The notes under the pieces are model-generated. The model was not told the DNA's origin. It saw only the letters and a list, made by a program, of their open reading frames with translations, and ran no database searches. Position numbers and translations under genes: made by a program. DNA of 64,000 nucleotides from Bimastos eiseni (Eukaryota > Annelida > Clitellata > Crassiclitellata > Lumbricidae): NCBI GenBank assembly GCA_959347315.1, contig OY365813.1, forward strand, positions 14,068,016 through 14,132,015. The letters run 5' to 3'. Shown one piece after another: positions 55,979-64,000 of this stretch; position 1 is the stretch's first letter, and the number at the start of each line of letters is the position of its first letter.

Positions 55979-56115
55979 ACAAGGTGTGTTCAAAGTGTCT
56001 GCCTTTTAAGGTGTCTGCCTTCGGCCTCAACACAAGCTTCAAGACGCCTGCACCATTGGTCAATGGCAGCATCAACGATCAGACTGATCATAGCCCTCTC
56101 AGGCATTGTTTAATT
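55979..56115 (-). pseudogene. Mariner-type transposase C-terminus and TIR
   Basis: The minus strand encodes MPERAMISLIVDAAIDQWCR, then RLEACVEAEGRHLKRQTL and a stop. IDQWxRRLxACVxAEGxH is the known C-terminal signature of mariner/IS630 transposases. Immediately beyond is a terminal-repeat-like CAAGGTGTGTTCAAAGTGTC next to a TA. The catalytic DDE part is missing. Confidence 0.8.
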
Positions 56116-56169
56116 TAAAGAAGTCACTAATGCGTACTTTTTTAACCAGGACGTTCATAAAGTGCAAAC

Positions 56170-56290
56170 TTATGGACAAAATTATGTCAGAATCAAAACG
56201 GTTTCGGAATTTTTAAAAATCGATGAATATTTTACTATTTATTTTGGTATAATCATTAGGGTCCCATTATTTCCGGACACAGTATATATA
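56170..56290. mobile_element. One end of a second Tc1/mariner family
   Basis: In reverse complement the end reads TACTGTGTCCGGAAATAATG, then GGACCCTAATG, which resembles a Tc1/mariner TIR with flanking TA. No opposite end was seen nearby. Confidence 0.5.
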
Positions 56291-56317
56291 TTATTGCATA
56301 TAATATCACTATAGTGT

Positions 56318-56319
56318 TG

Positions 56320-56356
<37 letters not shown>
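56318..56356. repeat. (AT)n microsatellite
   Basis: About 38 bp of alternating TA next to the mariner insertion. Confidence 0.92.
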
Positions 56357-56357
<1 letters not shown>

Positions 56358-56435
56358 TATCAAATACAGGGTGGGCCAGAATAAATGGTCCAACTTTGCA
56401 GGTAAATAACTCCGTCAATATTTGGAAGTTATTTA

Positions 56436-57642
56436 CAGTGATGGGCACTTTTAACTACTGTAGTTATTAACTAGTAGTTATAACTACTATAGAAGTAGTT
56501 GCCTAGTAGTTATAACTAGTTTTTAAGAAGTAGCTAAGGAAATAGTTTTAACTACTTGTCTACTTTTATCAATTAGTTTTAAGTTAACTACAATATTTCA
56601 CAATAACTAAATTTGTTCCTATTTACTGATTCCGTCTTACAGGAATTTCTGTTATTTCACAGCAAACATGGACGTTGCCCAGAATAATCTTATGAGTAAA
56701 TTCGCTATGTAATTGTTTCATTAAAATGTGTGCATACCATTGTGAGGAAATGGGTTCCTCTCAGAACTATAGAGAAAGCCTAAGGCATTATGCCTGTTTA
56801 ATGGCATACCTGGAGATTGCTGCGTGATAAGAACTAGATTAAAGCGGTCTTAGAGGAGTTGGGGCTCATGAGGGAAACAGCCAGTACGCGGCTGGATGAC
56901 GACAAGTGGGCGGCCAGGTTACAAGAGGGTCTGAGAGAGGTGATTGTCGAGTCAAGAGGGACAGAGGTGAGACAGACAGACAGAGACAGAGAGAAACAGA
57001 GAGACAGACAGAGACACCACCGTAAGAGACTGGGCATTCCGTTACTGGCTGGATAAACTGTATTAGATCTGAGCAGCGATTGACAACGTATGAGGACGAG
57101 GAATTGAAGAAGCACGGTTGATGCAGATAGCAAAAGGTGAGATATACAGTGATACAGTATATCACTTGTAGTATAATATATATACACTGCTTTATGATTC
57201 TGAACATTAAAATCATCTAAGAGTTTCACAGTTCTGGACTTTGCAGGCTATAGACACTTTAGTAATTGTAACAAGTTGGCTCATGTTACTGCTAAAACAG
57301 TGCTCTGAACAGGGTGTTTTGTAGCATGTGCTAGTAGTTCTTGTCCTTGTTTAGTTTACAATTAGATATGTCATTGTGTTTCTGATCATTTTTATTACTT
57401 ACGTTGAATACCAGCAATTAATATTGGCAACAAATTGACATACTGCTTGGTGACTATCAATGCACCATGACATAACATTAGCAAAGTAGTTTTTAAAGCA
57501 GTTAACTACTTATGTGGTAGTTACAAAAGTAGTTTTAACAACTTGTCATCTAAAGTAGTTATATAGTAGTTATAACTATCTAATTTGAAAGTAGTTAGAA
57601 ACTAGTCTTAACTACTAGTCAAGTACTTGGTGCCCATCACTG
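56436..57642. mobile_element. hAT element nested in the mariner TIR, 1207 bp
   Basis: TIRs are CAGTGATGGGCAC at both ends, followed by dense TAACTACT/AGTAGTTA subterminal repeats. It is flanked by a perfect 8-bp TSD, GTTATTTA (56428-56435 and 57643-57650). The empty site is preserved in the other mariner TIR as GGAAGTTATTTATAATTAAT in reverse complement near 58255. A GA-rich segment lies at 56960-57015. No transposase is recognised. Confidence 0.94.
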
Positions 57643-57863
57643 GTTATTTATAATTAATGCATCACACTAAGGGTATTTCACTCTAGTAGTATGATTAAAG
57701 AACATTGGTTATTGCATATTTAATCTTCATGGCGCAAATCGTGACATAGGTAACAAAAGTCATCGTTTTTTAGTGACTGGTTAATGAAAAGGTCATGACA
57801 ATGTTAACAGTAAATCCAAAAAATGAAACCCTATAGTCAGTCATGTTGTACTACACAGCAATG

Positions 57864-58148
57864 TTAATAATAAACTTGGAGATAGTTGGTTGTACCCGCG
57901 TCATCGTCTTGACTGCAAATTAACTCTGACACACAAGCAATGTTAGCGGGTGATCGCGCCGTGTGTACCGATTTGCGGGGTTTACAACCAGGAGCTCCTG
58001 TTTCATAAATTTTTCGTATCGTACGATTTAAGATAGTTTTATTCCAGCCTATGTTATAAAACTCTTTAATCTGTTGAAATGAATTAAATCCCTTATCAGT
58101 ACGCAAAATTTGGATCCAAACTCGATCATCGTCTTTCAACGGCGCCAT
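57864..58148 (-). CDS. Truncated mariner transposase: N-terminal DNA-binding domain only
   Basis: This is a 94-codon open frame. Residues ~1-50 are a helix-turn-helix region (VWIQILRTDKGFNSF, then IGWNKTILNRTIRKIYETG). A linker PGCKPRKSVHTARSPANI and VSELI follow, all typical of mariner/IS630 N-termini just before the second helix-turn-helix. The DDE catalytic domain is absent and the frame ends in unrelated residues. It starts ~180 bp inside the right TIR, in the expected position for a transposase start. If expressed, it could only bind TIR DNA. Intact reading over this length is notable in a decayed element. Confidence 0.7.
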   Translation of the reverse strand: MAPLKDDDRVWIQILRTDKGFNSFQQIKEFYNIGWNKTILNRTIRKIYETGAPGCKPRKSVHTARSPANIACVSELICSQDDDAGTTNYLQVYY

Positions 58149-58329
58149 TTCGCGTCACTAACGACAACAAAATGGCGCAGATAGCGCTGTTCCAAACATT
58201 TCTTGAACTTAAAAACTAATACTAGAGTTAAATATCTTTGACTTGATGTATTAATTATAAATAACTTCCAAATATTGACGGAGTTATTTGTCTACGAAGT
58301 CGGACCATTTATGCTGGCCCACCCTGTAT

Positions 58330-58478
58330 ATTATTTTATTGTAAACATATATTGGATTCGAATCCTGGGTCTAGTGATTAAAAGTCTTAAAGATTAAAAG
58401 AAATGTCTGAGGTTCAAATATTCGCCAAAGCAGAAGTCTGTTTCGATATTTGCTGCTTTCACTCTGCTCCCTCTAGCC
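58330..58478. other. No recognised feature
   Basis: Spacer between the mariner and a LINE fragment. Confidence 0.35.
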
Positions 58479-58479
58479 A

Positions 58480-58660
58480 AGTCGTAATCTACGAACTTCT
58501 AAAGCGTCACACAAAAGCCAAGCGCAGAGCACCAGCTTATTCCTGAGCGCTCTCTCGATCGAAGCATCAACCTACAACACATACGAATAGTATGATCTCT
58601 ACGATGGCTATTGCAATTGTAATTACAAAAATTTATACAGCGCCGTCTGTTGCTAAATTT
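58480..58660 (-). mobile_element. LINE 3' end fragments
   Basis: CTACGAACTTCTAAAGCGTC, AAGCCAAGCGCAGAGCACCA and TTATTCCTGAGCGCT match the 3' UTR at 52190-52260. A separate TTTATACAGCGCCGTCTG terminus is at about 58630. Confidence 0.65.
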
Positions 58661-58664
58661 CTTC

Positions 58665-59095
58665 AACATAAACTTGGCCATTGTCTTATCTTGAAATGAT
58701 TATAATAATATCTTGCCTAATTCGTGCGATATAATAATGTCCGCTTCCGTGGAGTCGACAAGGAATGCGCGGCAGAAAAAATCGACAGCACCAAAAGAGC
58801 GAAGACGATGACGACGACAACGCATAGTTAAAACATCAACACAGATCAAAGAGACACAACAGACCCTACTCATAGTACAACAATCGCATAGAACAACAAC
58901 GCACTTGGTCAGAGGCGGCATTCTCGTTTGACACGTGGGAGAGAGACACCCAATGAGAAGGGTAGGAAATCTATGTAACATGTGGGACCTTCACCACCAG
59001 GGATCGCCGCCTCTGCACTTAGTAATTACTTAAACATCAAAGACAAACCAATATTCTATATAGATGCCCTATACTATACATGAGAAGATCTATCT
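58665..59095. other. No recognised gene
   Basis: A 93-codon minus frame (58700-58981) has no known domain. Confidence 0.35.
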
Positions 59096-59099
59096 TCTC

Positions 59100-59225
59100 A
59101 TGTATATATATATATACATATATTATGTATGATTGCTTTATATATATGTTATAATATATATACATATATATATATATATATAACACGAGGTGCATATATA
59201 TATGTACAATAGTACATATAGGCCT
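59100..59225. repeat. (AT)n / TATATG microsatellite
   Basis: Runs of alternating TA with ATATGTATA interruptions. Confidence 0.9.
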
Positions 59226-59359
59226 ACATAGCCTATTTATACAAATGAGCGGCATGAACAACCTGCTCATATATCGATTACTAACATTTTAGTGCAGGGT
59301 TGGTCGGTTCAGTCTTTCAATTGTTGCTATGGGTGACCATGGATTGTCATGGTAACGAG

Positions 59360-59650
59360 ATCGATCTCCCTCCCTCTCTCTGTCTGTCTGCCTGTCTTTC
59401 TCCATCCTTTCTTATATCCCGCCCCAATCCCATTCTCGCCGACTCATTTCTATCAAAACCTCCTGCTAGCTGTCTCTGCCCCACCCCTTCATTTCCCTCT
59501 TCTGTCTGCCTCCCTTTCACCGTCTCTCTGTAACTCTGCCTGCCTCTCGCTGTCTGTCTTCACGTTTCTTCCTCTGTCTTCAATTACTATCTCTTTATCT
59601 CTATCTCTAAGCATAACTCTCACATTCACACTCTCAGCTCCTTCCTTCTC
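59360..59650. repeat. Pyrimidine-rich low-complexity DNA
   Basis: CTGTCTGCCTGTCTTTCTCC-like text. The Ser/Leu/Pro-rich frames on the plus strand are compositional. Confidence 0.6.
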
Positions 59651-59819
59651 AGGCAAATAACGCTTCATTCTAAACAGCATAGACCTATCGCTGTGATAAT
59701 CGAACCCCAAATGGATACATATGCAGATCAACTCTAACCACGTTTTTCACAACGATCTTAATCCAATAAAAATCCAGTTCATGGTTGACAACAAAAACAT
59801 AGTTTCAAGAAAATTACTG

Positions 59820-59954
59820 ACTATATATATGTATATATAGTTGTGTATATGTATATATATATATATAGTCAATATACTCTGCTATACTATGTAAAAGTGC
59901 GGCATATATATATATATATATGAACACAATTTTCTGAGAAAATCACTAGCTATA

Positions 59955-60000
<46 letters not shown>
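59820..60000. repeat. (TA)n and (CA)n microsatellites
   Basis: Several TATATATA blocks and a CACACACA run at 59959-59982. Confidence 0.9.
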
Positions 60001-60004
<4 letters not shown>

Positions 60005-60170
60005 GCGATCAAGATATATATGCGAAAACACAGACTATACTGCACATAAATGTGCCTATGCCGCACTTTTACATACAGAACAAATAGTGTTCATGATATC
60101 AATTAATGTTCTGTATCTATTGCACTTGTACGGTTTTACCAGTCACAAGAATATATTGCAGAGTATAGAA
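59868..60170. repeat. Imperfect inverted repeat, possible MITE
   Basis: Left ATGTAAAAGTGCGGCATA (~59892) pairs with TATGCCGCACTTTTACAT (~60056). Left CAATATACTCTGCTATA pairs with ATATTGCAGAGTATAG (~60154). The spacing differs between the two pairs, so it is a rearranged or decayed foldback. Confidence 0.6.
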
Positions 60171-60479
60171 AAAGTCATAAAATAAACAAAACGTTCTAGT
60201 CACAAGAAAAATTGGACAATGTTTGAGAGTATTAATAACATTGGAACCAAACCTGACTATTTATACAACACTTACTCACTGAGCAAAAAAGAATGACGGT
60301 CAAAAGAAGACAATAATGCAGCCCGAAGGATCTTTCCCTCCAATGGAAGATTCTGAACTGGAAACAAAAAATGTTCGAAAACATGATCGTAACAGTAAAT
60401 TTAAGGTTGCAGTACAGTGTGGACTGGGTAACGTGAGGTCAATGCAAAAAGGAAGTTTATACTGAGCACAACACTGCAA

Positions 60480-60760
60480 TCAATCAATCAATCTATCGAT
60501 CGACCAACTCAATAAATAACAGCTTCAAAAAATTTACTCGGAGGCACTACCGACCCAACCACGCCTGAAAAAAGTCTCCTGAAAAGTATGAAATGCTGGT
60601 GAAAAGTTCCTAGGTAGGATATGAAGTTCCTCTAGAGGAGGCCCGTTACAGGCGGTCAGGCCCTCAACCGAGAAGGCCTGATGTTGCTCTATAGGAGTGT
60701 GCGAAAGAGATGATTGGGTCGCCGAGGACCGCAGATTGAAGAAGAGGGTGCCCAGTGCAG
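60480..60760 (-). mobile_element. Retroelement 3' end with (ATTG)n tail
   Basis: On the minus strand a ~230-bp GC-richer body (GGCCTTCTCGGTTGAGGGCC, GGGCCTCCTCTAGAGGAAC) is followed by GCTGTTATTTATTGAGTTGG and GATTGATTGATTG. The body is LINE/SINE-like, but the family was not identified. Confidence 0.5.
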
Positions 60761-60769
60761 TGCTTAATA

Positions 60770-60860
60770 ATATATATATGTGTTCATATATATATATATA
60801 TATACCCAATTATACATATATATATATATGAGCCTACATATATATATATGTAGGCTTAGA
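60770..60860. repeat. AT microsatellite with terminal palindrome
   Basis: AGCCTACATATATATATATG, then TAGGCT (about 60832-60857) is a perfect palindrome beside further TATATA runs. Confidence 0.85.
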
Positions 60861-60864
60861 GAAC

Positions 60865-61878
60865 TTTCACCAGGGACATAACAACATCACTTGCATTGAG
60901 CAGAATGGCATGTAAACTTGGAGCATGCAAATGAGTCCACACTGTACATAGACGTTCATTGCTACAGCATTTTATGTAGCTCTATTTGGATATGGCTGAA
61001 GCTTGATTTTTATGTAAAATTAACGACTCTACACCTTGAAAAACAGAGATCAAAGACTTTTGGAAGACAATCGTTTCCATGACGACGGACAGTTAGTGGC
61101 CACCGGATCACGCTCATTTCATCTGAGAGACCAAGGAGTGACTTCAAATAAAATACAAAGACTTCTATAGTGCCGCAACCATAACACACGGTCCATGACA
61201 ACAATGCACAGTAGGTTAGAGTGCATGACAACAGAAGTTTGGAAAGATCCATCTTGCAGGTTCCGACCTCCACTCCCAATTGGATGATGCACTAATCAAT
61301 TCCCTCTACTGCCTATGACCAAACTGCACCCTGCGCAGAGGTTCAACATATCGAGTATCACGGATACGACAGTCACCGAAAAGATCTAGACAAAGATGGA
61401 CTCTGGAGACTACATTGGAACACCTTATTGCAGAGGGAGTAGTAGATGGTTACTCTCGAACGACCCCATCTCGAACACCCTGCGCATGTGCTGAACATTT
61501 GGGATGACGTGCTTCAGTGAAATCGTGTTAAAGTAAGTTCGATGTAAGTTCGTTCCAAATGGCGAATGATAAAGGCTATTTGAATGAAGTCCTTTGCAGT
61601 AAATAAATAGTAATTTACAATTGATATCTGAATAACAATCAATATTTATACAACAAAAGCACTTAAGCATGAGCATAGGTCACCCGTCAGTCACGTTATC
61701 AGATTCACAAACGCGTCACGTACAAGACGAAGCATGCTGAAGCAGTTTTGCAATAAATAAAATCGGTAGAAATCGTCACAAACGAATTTACAGCAGAATG
61801 ACATTGCAGTTTCATTGCGAAGCTTTTCCTCGTGGTTGCTGGTCTAACACTTATCTACCTCAAGCTTACAAAGCGTTC
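60865..61878. other. No recognised gene
   Basis: Unique-looking DNA with only short frames and no motif. Confidence 0.4.
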
Positions 61879-61886
61879 ATTGCAAC

Positions 61887-62258
61887 CAATGTTTCCTCTA
61901 AGCTGTACGCACACATGGGTCATGGAGCCAGCGCACATAATAATTTAATTTGTACACACAAATTTGTTTTGCAAAAATAACGAGTCACTATTTCTTTTTA
62001 AGAAACTACGTAAATCCTAGCTTGCTGCATCCTACCTTACTCCAGTAACTTTGGTTCCTTGCCTGATAAGTCTCCTTATTTATCTTTAGACCAGGGACTT
62101 TTCTTAGGTTATCAGAACTTATAGCAATAGACTTTAAGATGGACTTAATTTGACTATCATCGCATTCAGCTTGGACCTGTGCACAAAAGTACAAACAAAA
62201 TGTTGCACCCACAAAATTTCTTGCACACACAATCTCCAAAAAATTAGAGGAAACATTG
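61887..62258. mobile_element. hAT MITE, 372 bp
   Basis: 15-bp TIRs, CAATGTTTCCTCTAA, are perfect at both ends. Flanking octamers are ATTGCAAC (61879-61886) and ATTGCAAT (62259-62266), 7 of 8 identical. The GTACGCACACATGG segment next to the TIR is typical of small hAT elements. It is non-coding. Confidence 0.85.
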
Positions 62259-62384
62259 ATTGCAATGGACCAAAGAATCACAGCACGTAGGGAGAGACTG
62301 AAGTAACCATTGTATCCATCGCATTAAAACGTCAAAGGACAACCAGATTGCACTGTTCGTTGAACACCTTAAATGCACTTATTC

Positions 62385-62465
62385 AGATCAGATATAGTCA
62401 TGCATGCAGCGCCTTTGTGAGATACCTGAAATGCGCCATATAAATTGGATTGATAAACACACACA
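62385..62465 (+). mobile_element. Retroelement 3' terminus
   Basis: GCCTTTGTGAGATACCTGAA, then ATGCGCCATATAAATTGGAT, then TGATAAACAC. This is a variant of the GGCGCTATATAAAT terminus. Confidence 0.5.
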
Positions 62466-62624
62466 TATATATATATATGCATGCAGTACAAACATGTGTC
62501 AAGTACTTTTTCATGATTCTTGCATAAAGCTTGGCTTGCAAGGGGATTGAATCCTAGTTAAAAATTGCAAAGGTAAACAACCAACAAAACATCCAATGGG
62601 CAGAAAATATCTTGCCAACATTTT

Positions 62625-62785
62625 ATGTAGCTTTGTTCTTAATTCCAGAACACCATATGGCAATACCTTGCCAACAGAATGCAGTTATTGCTATAAATTC
62701 CAGAACATCATATGTACTGTAAATAGCTTGCCAACAGAATATAGCTATTGTTCTAAATTCCAGAACATCATGTGCTAAAAGTCTG
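62625..62785. repeat. ~65-bp tandem repeat, 2.5 units
   Basis: Repeats of CTTGCCAACAGAAT, then AGTTATTGCTATAAATTCCA, then GAACATCATATG. Confidence 0.85.
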
Positions 62786-62789
62786 CATG

Positions 62790-64000
62790 CAAGTGTAAAT
62801 GGAACCAACATGAACTTTCCTTATAGGGACAGACAATCATATTTTAATCCCCTCAGGATATCAATAAAGTTTAAGCAAATTTCTGAGGGTTTTCCATTCC
62901 TGGCTTTCCTCAATCCCAACATGTATTTCAGATCCAAAACCACAAAGCTCTTACATCCGTTGGAACAGTCTTTTTCAAACTTTCTTTATTGTACCATAAG
63001 GTAAGACAATCGAATATTGGCATGCCATCAGCTAAGGTCAAATCAAAAACAACAGAGGACCCCTTGCATTTGATAATTAGGGGAACATCGAACGTTCTCT
63101 CGCAGGGTATGGGGCAGAGCTCAACGTCCGACACATGTTGAATCATTCGAAAACAAATAAAGCTAATATTAAAATAATGTAATGGTCGATTATTGAAACT
63201 GACTCTTTCTTGTACCACAGAGCGACACCGAGTGTACCACTGGTGGTCGATTTGAAACCGCTGCGTACAGACAACACACGCAAATATAAACAAAAATCAA
63301 ACACAAGTAAAATTGTCATATTTCAGCCATTTTCAAACACCAAACAAAGAAGAGTAATGCAAATAAGAGATGATGGCAAGGAAATTCCAACAAAATCTCG
63401 TGTCATTCGGGACTCATTTCAACACTTTGACACGAACAGGTCATGAAGTCAGGAACTGCAATATGTGGAAGAAATCACTGTCATGTACTGGAAGTCAAGT
63501 GATGCAAGGAATTACCCGGTGTCATCGTCTATTTATAAATGTTCAATGGATCAGAGACGACTCCTCTTAACTACTTTTGCCATGGAAGCAAGCAAAAAAA
63601 CAGTCAAAATTGATGTCAAGCCAACTGCTATCAATGTACGACAACATAACAACACCAACAGCACAAAACAATAGCCATGAGACAGCAGAGAGAAAAAAAT
63701 ATGTGACTGGCAGAATAATAATGACTAAAACACACTCAAAAGTTTAAAATATACACACAATGGAAAATTCCAAACGAGACGTCATCATGACGAGAAATGT
63801 CATCGTGACGATCGTTTCACGACGATTGTGACGACGACAAAGCGACGAAACAAAGAGACACGTGGAATTGTAAATACCAACAACATATCTACCTATATAC
63901 ACTCTAAACGCCAAACACCAAACACAACGACGACAACGAAAATTCAATCTTAGATTACCAACATGTTGCTAAAAGACAACCAGACTTTGAGGCAGACGCC
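62790..64000. other. No recognised gene
   Basis: Minus frame 62928-63293 (121 codons) and several shorter plus frames lack known motifs. CGTCATCATGACGAGAAATG, then TCATCGTGACG, around 63780-63812 is a short local repeat. Confidence 0.4.

Larger units (their letters stand above)
56367..58326 (-). mobile_element. Mariner-like element with long TIRs, interrupted by a hAT
   Basis: The ends are CAGGGTGGGCCAG...CTGGCCCACCCTG with TA on each side (56365-66 and 58327-28). The TIRs extend about 80 bp and share CCGTCAATATTTGGAAGTTA and ATAATTAAT. Without the nested hAT and its TSD the element is about 745 bp. It retains only the N-terminal part of a transposase (57864-58148), so it is non-autonomous. 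Confidence 0.9.

Overview
The window is nuclear DNA of an animal and looks like a gene-poor, repeat-rich stretch from a marine invertebrate. The host coding signals are intronless LicD/fukutin-type membrane proteins and one exon of an Arp2/3 complex gene. The repeats are animal CR1/L2-type LINEs, Ty3/gypsy, hAT and Tc1/mariner elements. The hexamer AGGCCT, often inside TAGGCCTA, recurs throughout. I associate that with echinoderm and hemichordate genomes, but this assignment is a weak inference. There are no bacterial-style operons, no CRISPR array and no rRNA. The assembly has one 200-base N gap at 36352-36551.

Host genes: (1) an ARPC5-like exon on the minus strand at 185-333, with intact splice signals but an in-frame TAG; (2) an intronless LicD-family gene on the minus strand at 20347-21279; (3) a paralogue on the minus strand at 47747-48733. 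A 200-bp, 97.5% identical fragment of the second LicD gene sits at 51962-52161, beside the 3' end of a LINE. Both LicD proteins share a signal anchor, a GTL-G-S...PWDDD-DV catalytic block and a four-cysteine pattern in the C-terminal half. They are predicted type II Golgi/ER phosphotransferase- or glycosyltransferase-like enzymes.

Region by region. 0-3 kb: the ARPC5 exon, LINE 3' ends and LINE coding fragments. 6.2-9.8 kb: a SINE, a 1.3-kb hAT, and a second hAT family with one copy inserted inside another. 10.4-11.3 kb: a stem-loop and a purine/pyrimidine inverted array. 16.9-20.2 kb: small hAT elements within degenerate tandem repeats. 20.3-22.4 kb: LicD gene 1 and a tandem array. 22.7-25.3 kb: microsatellites, a 12-bp satellite and a C/G-rich inverted-repeat element. 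26.8-31.4 kb: three hAT elements (one tentative) and a tRNA-like SINE. 32.2-34.2 kb: a decayed gypsy element abutting a 22-bp/154-bp higher-order satellite. 35-45 kb: SINE and LINE fragments, the gap, small satellites and a palindromic-array MITE. 46.9-55.2 kb: LINE fragments, LicD gene 2, the LicD fragment and a 3-kb LINE with endonuclease and reverse transcriptase remnants. 55.2-58.4 kb: LINE 3' ends, three mariner pieces and a hAT nested in one mariner. 59-64 kb: AT microsatellites, inverted repeats, one hAT and otherwise featureless DNA.

The hAT and mariner calls rest on terminal inverted repeats plus target-site duplications (TSDs) read directly from the sequence. LINE and gypsy calls rest on translated motifs. 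No similarity search was run, so family names below the superfamily level are not given.
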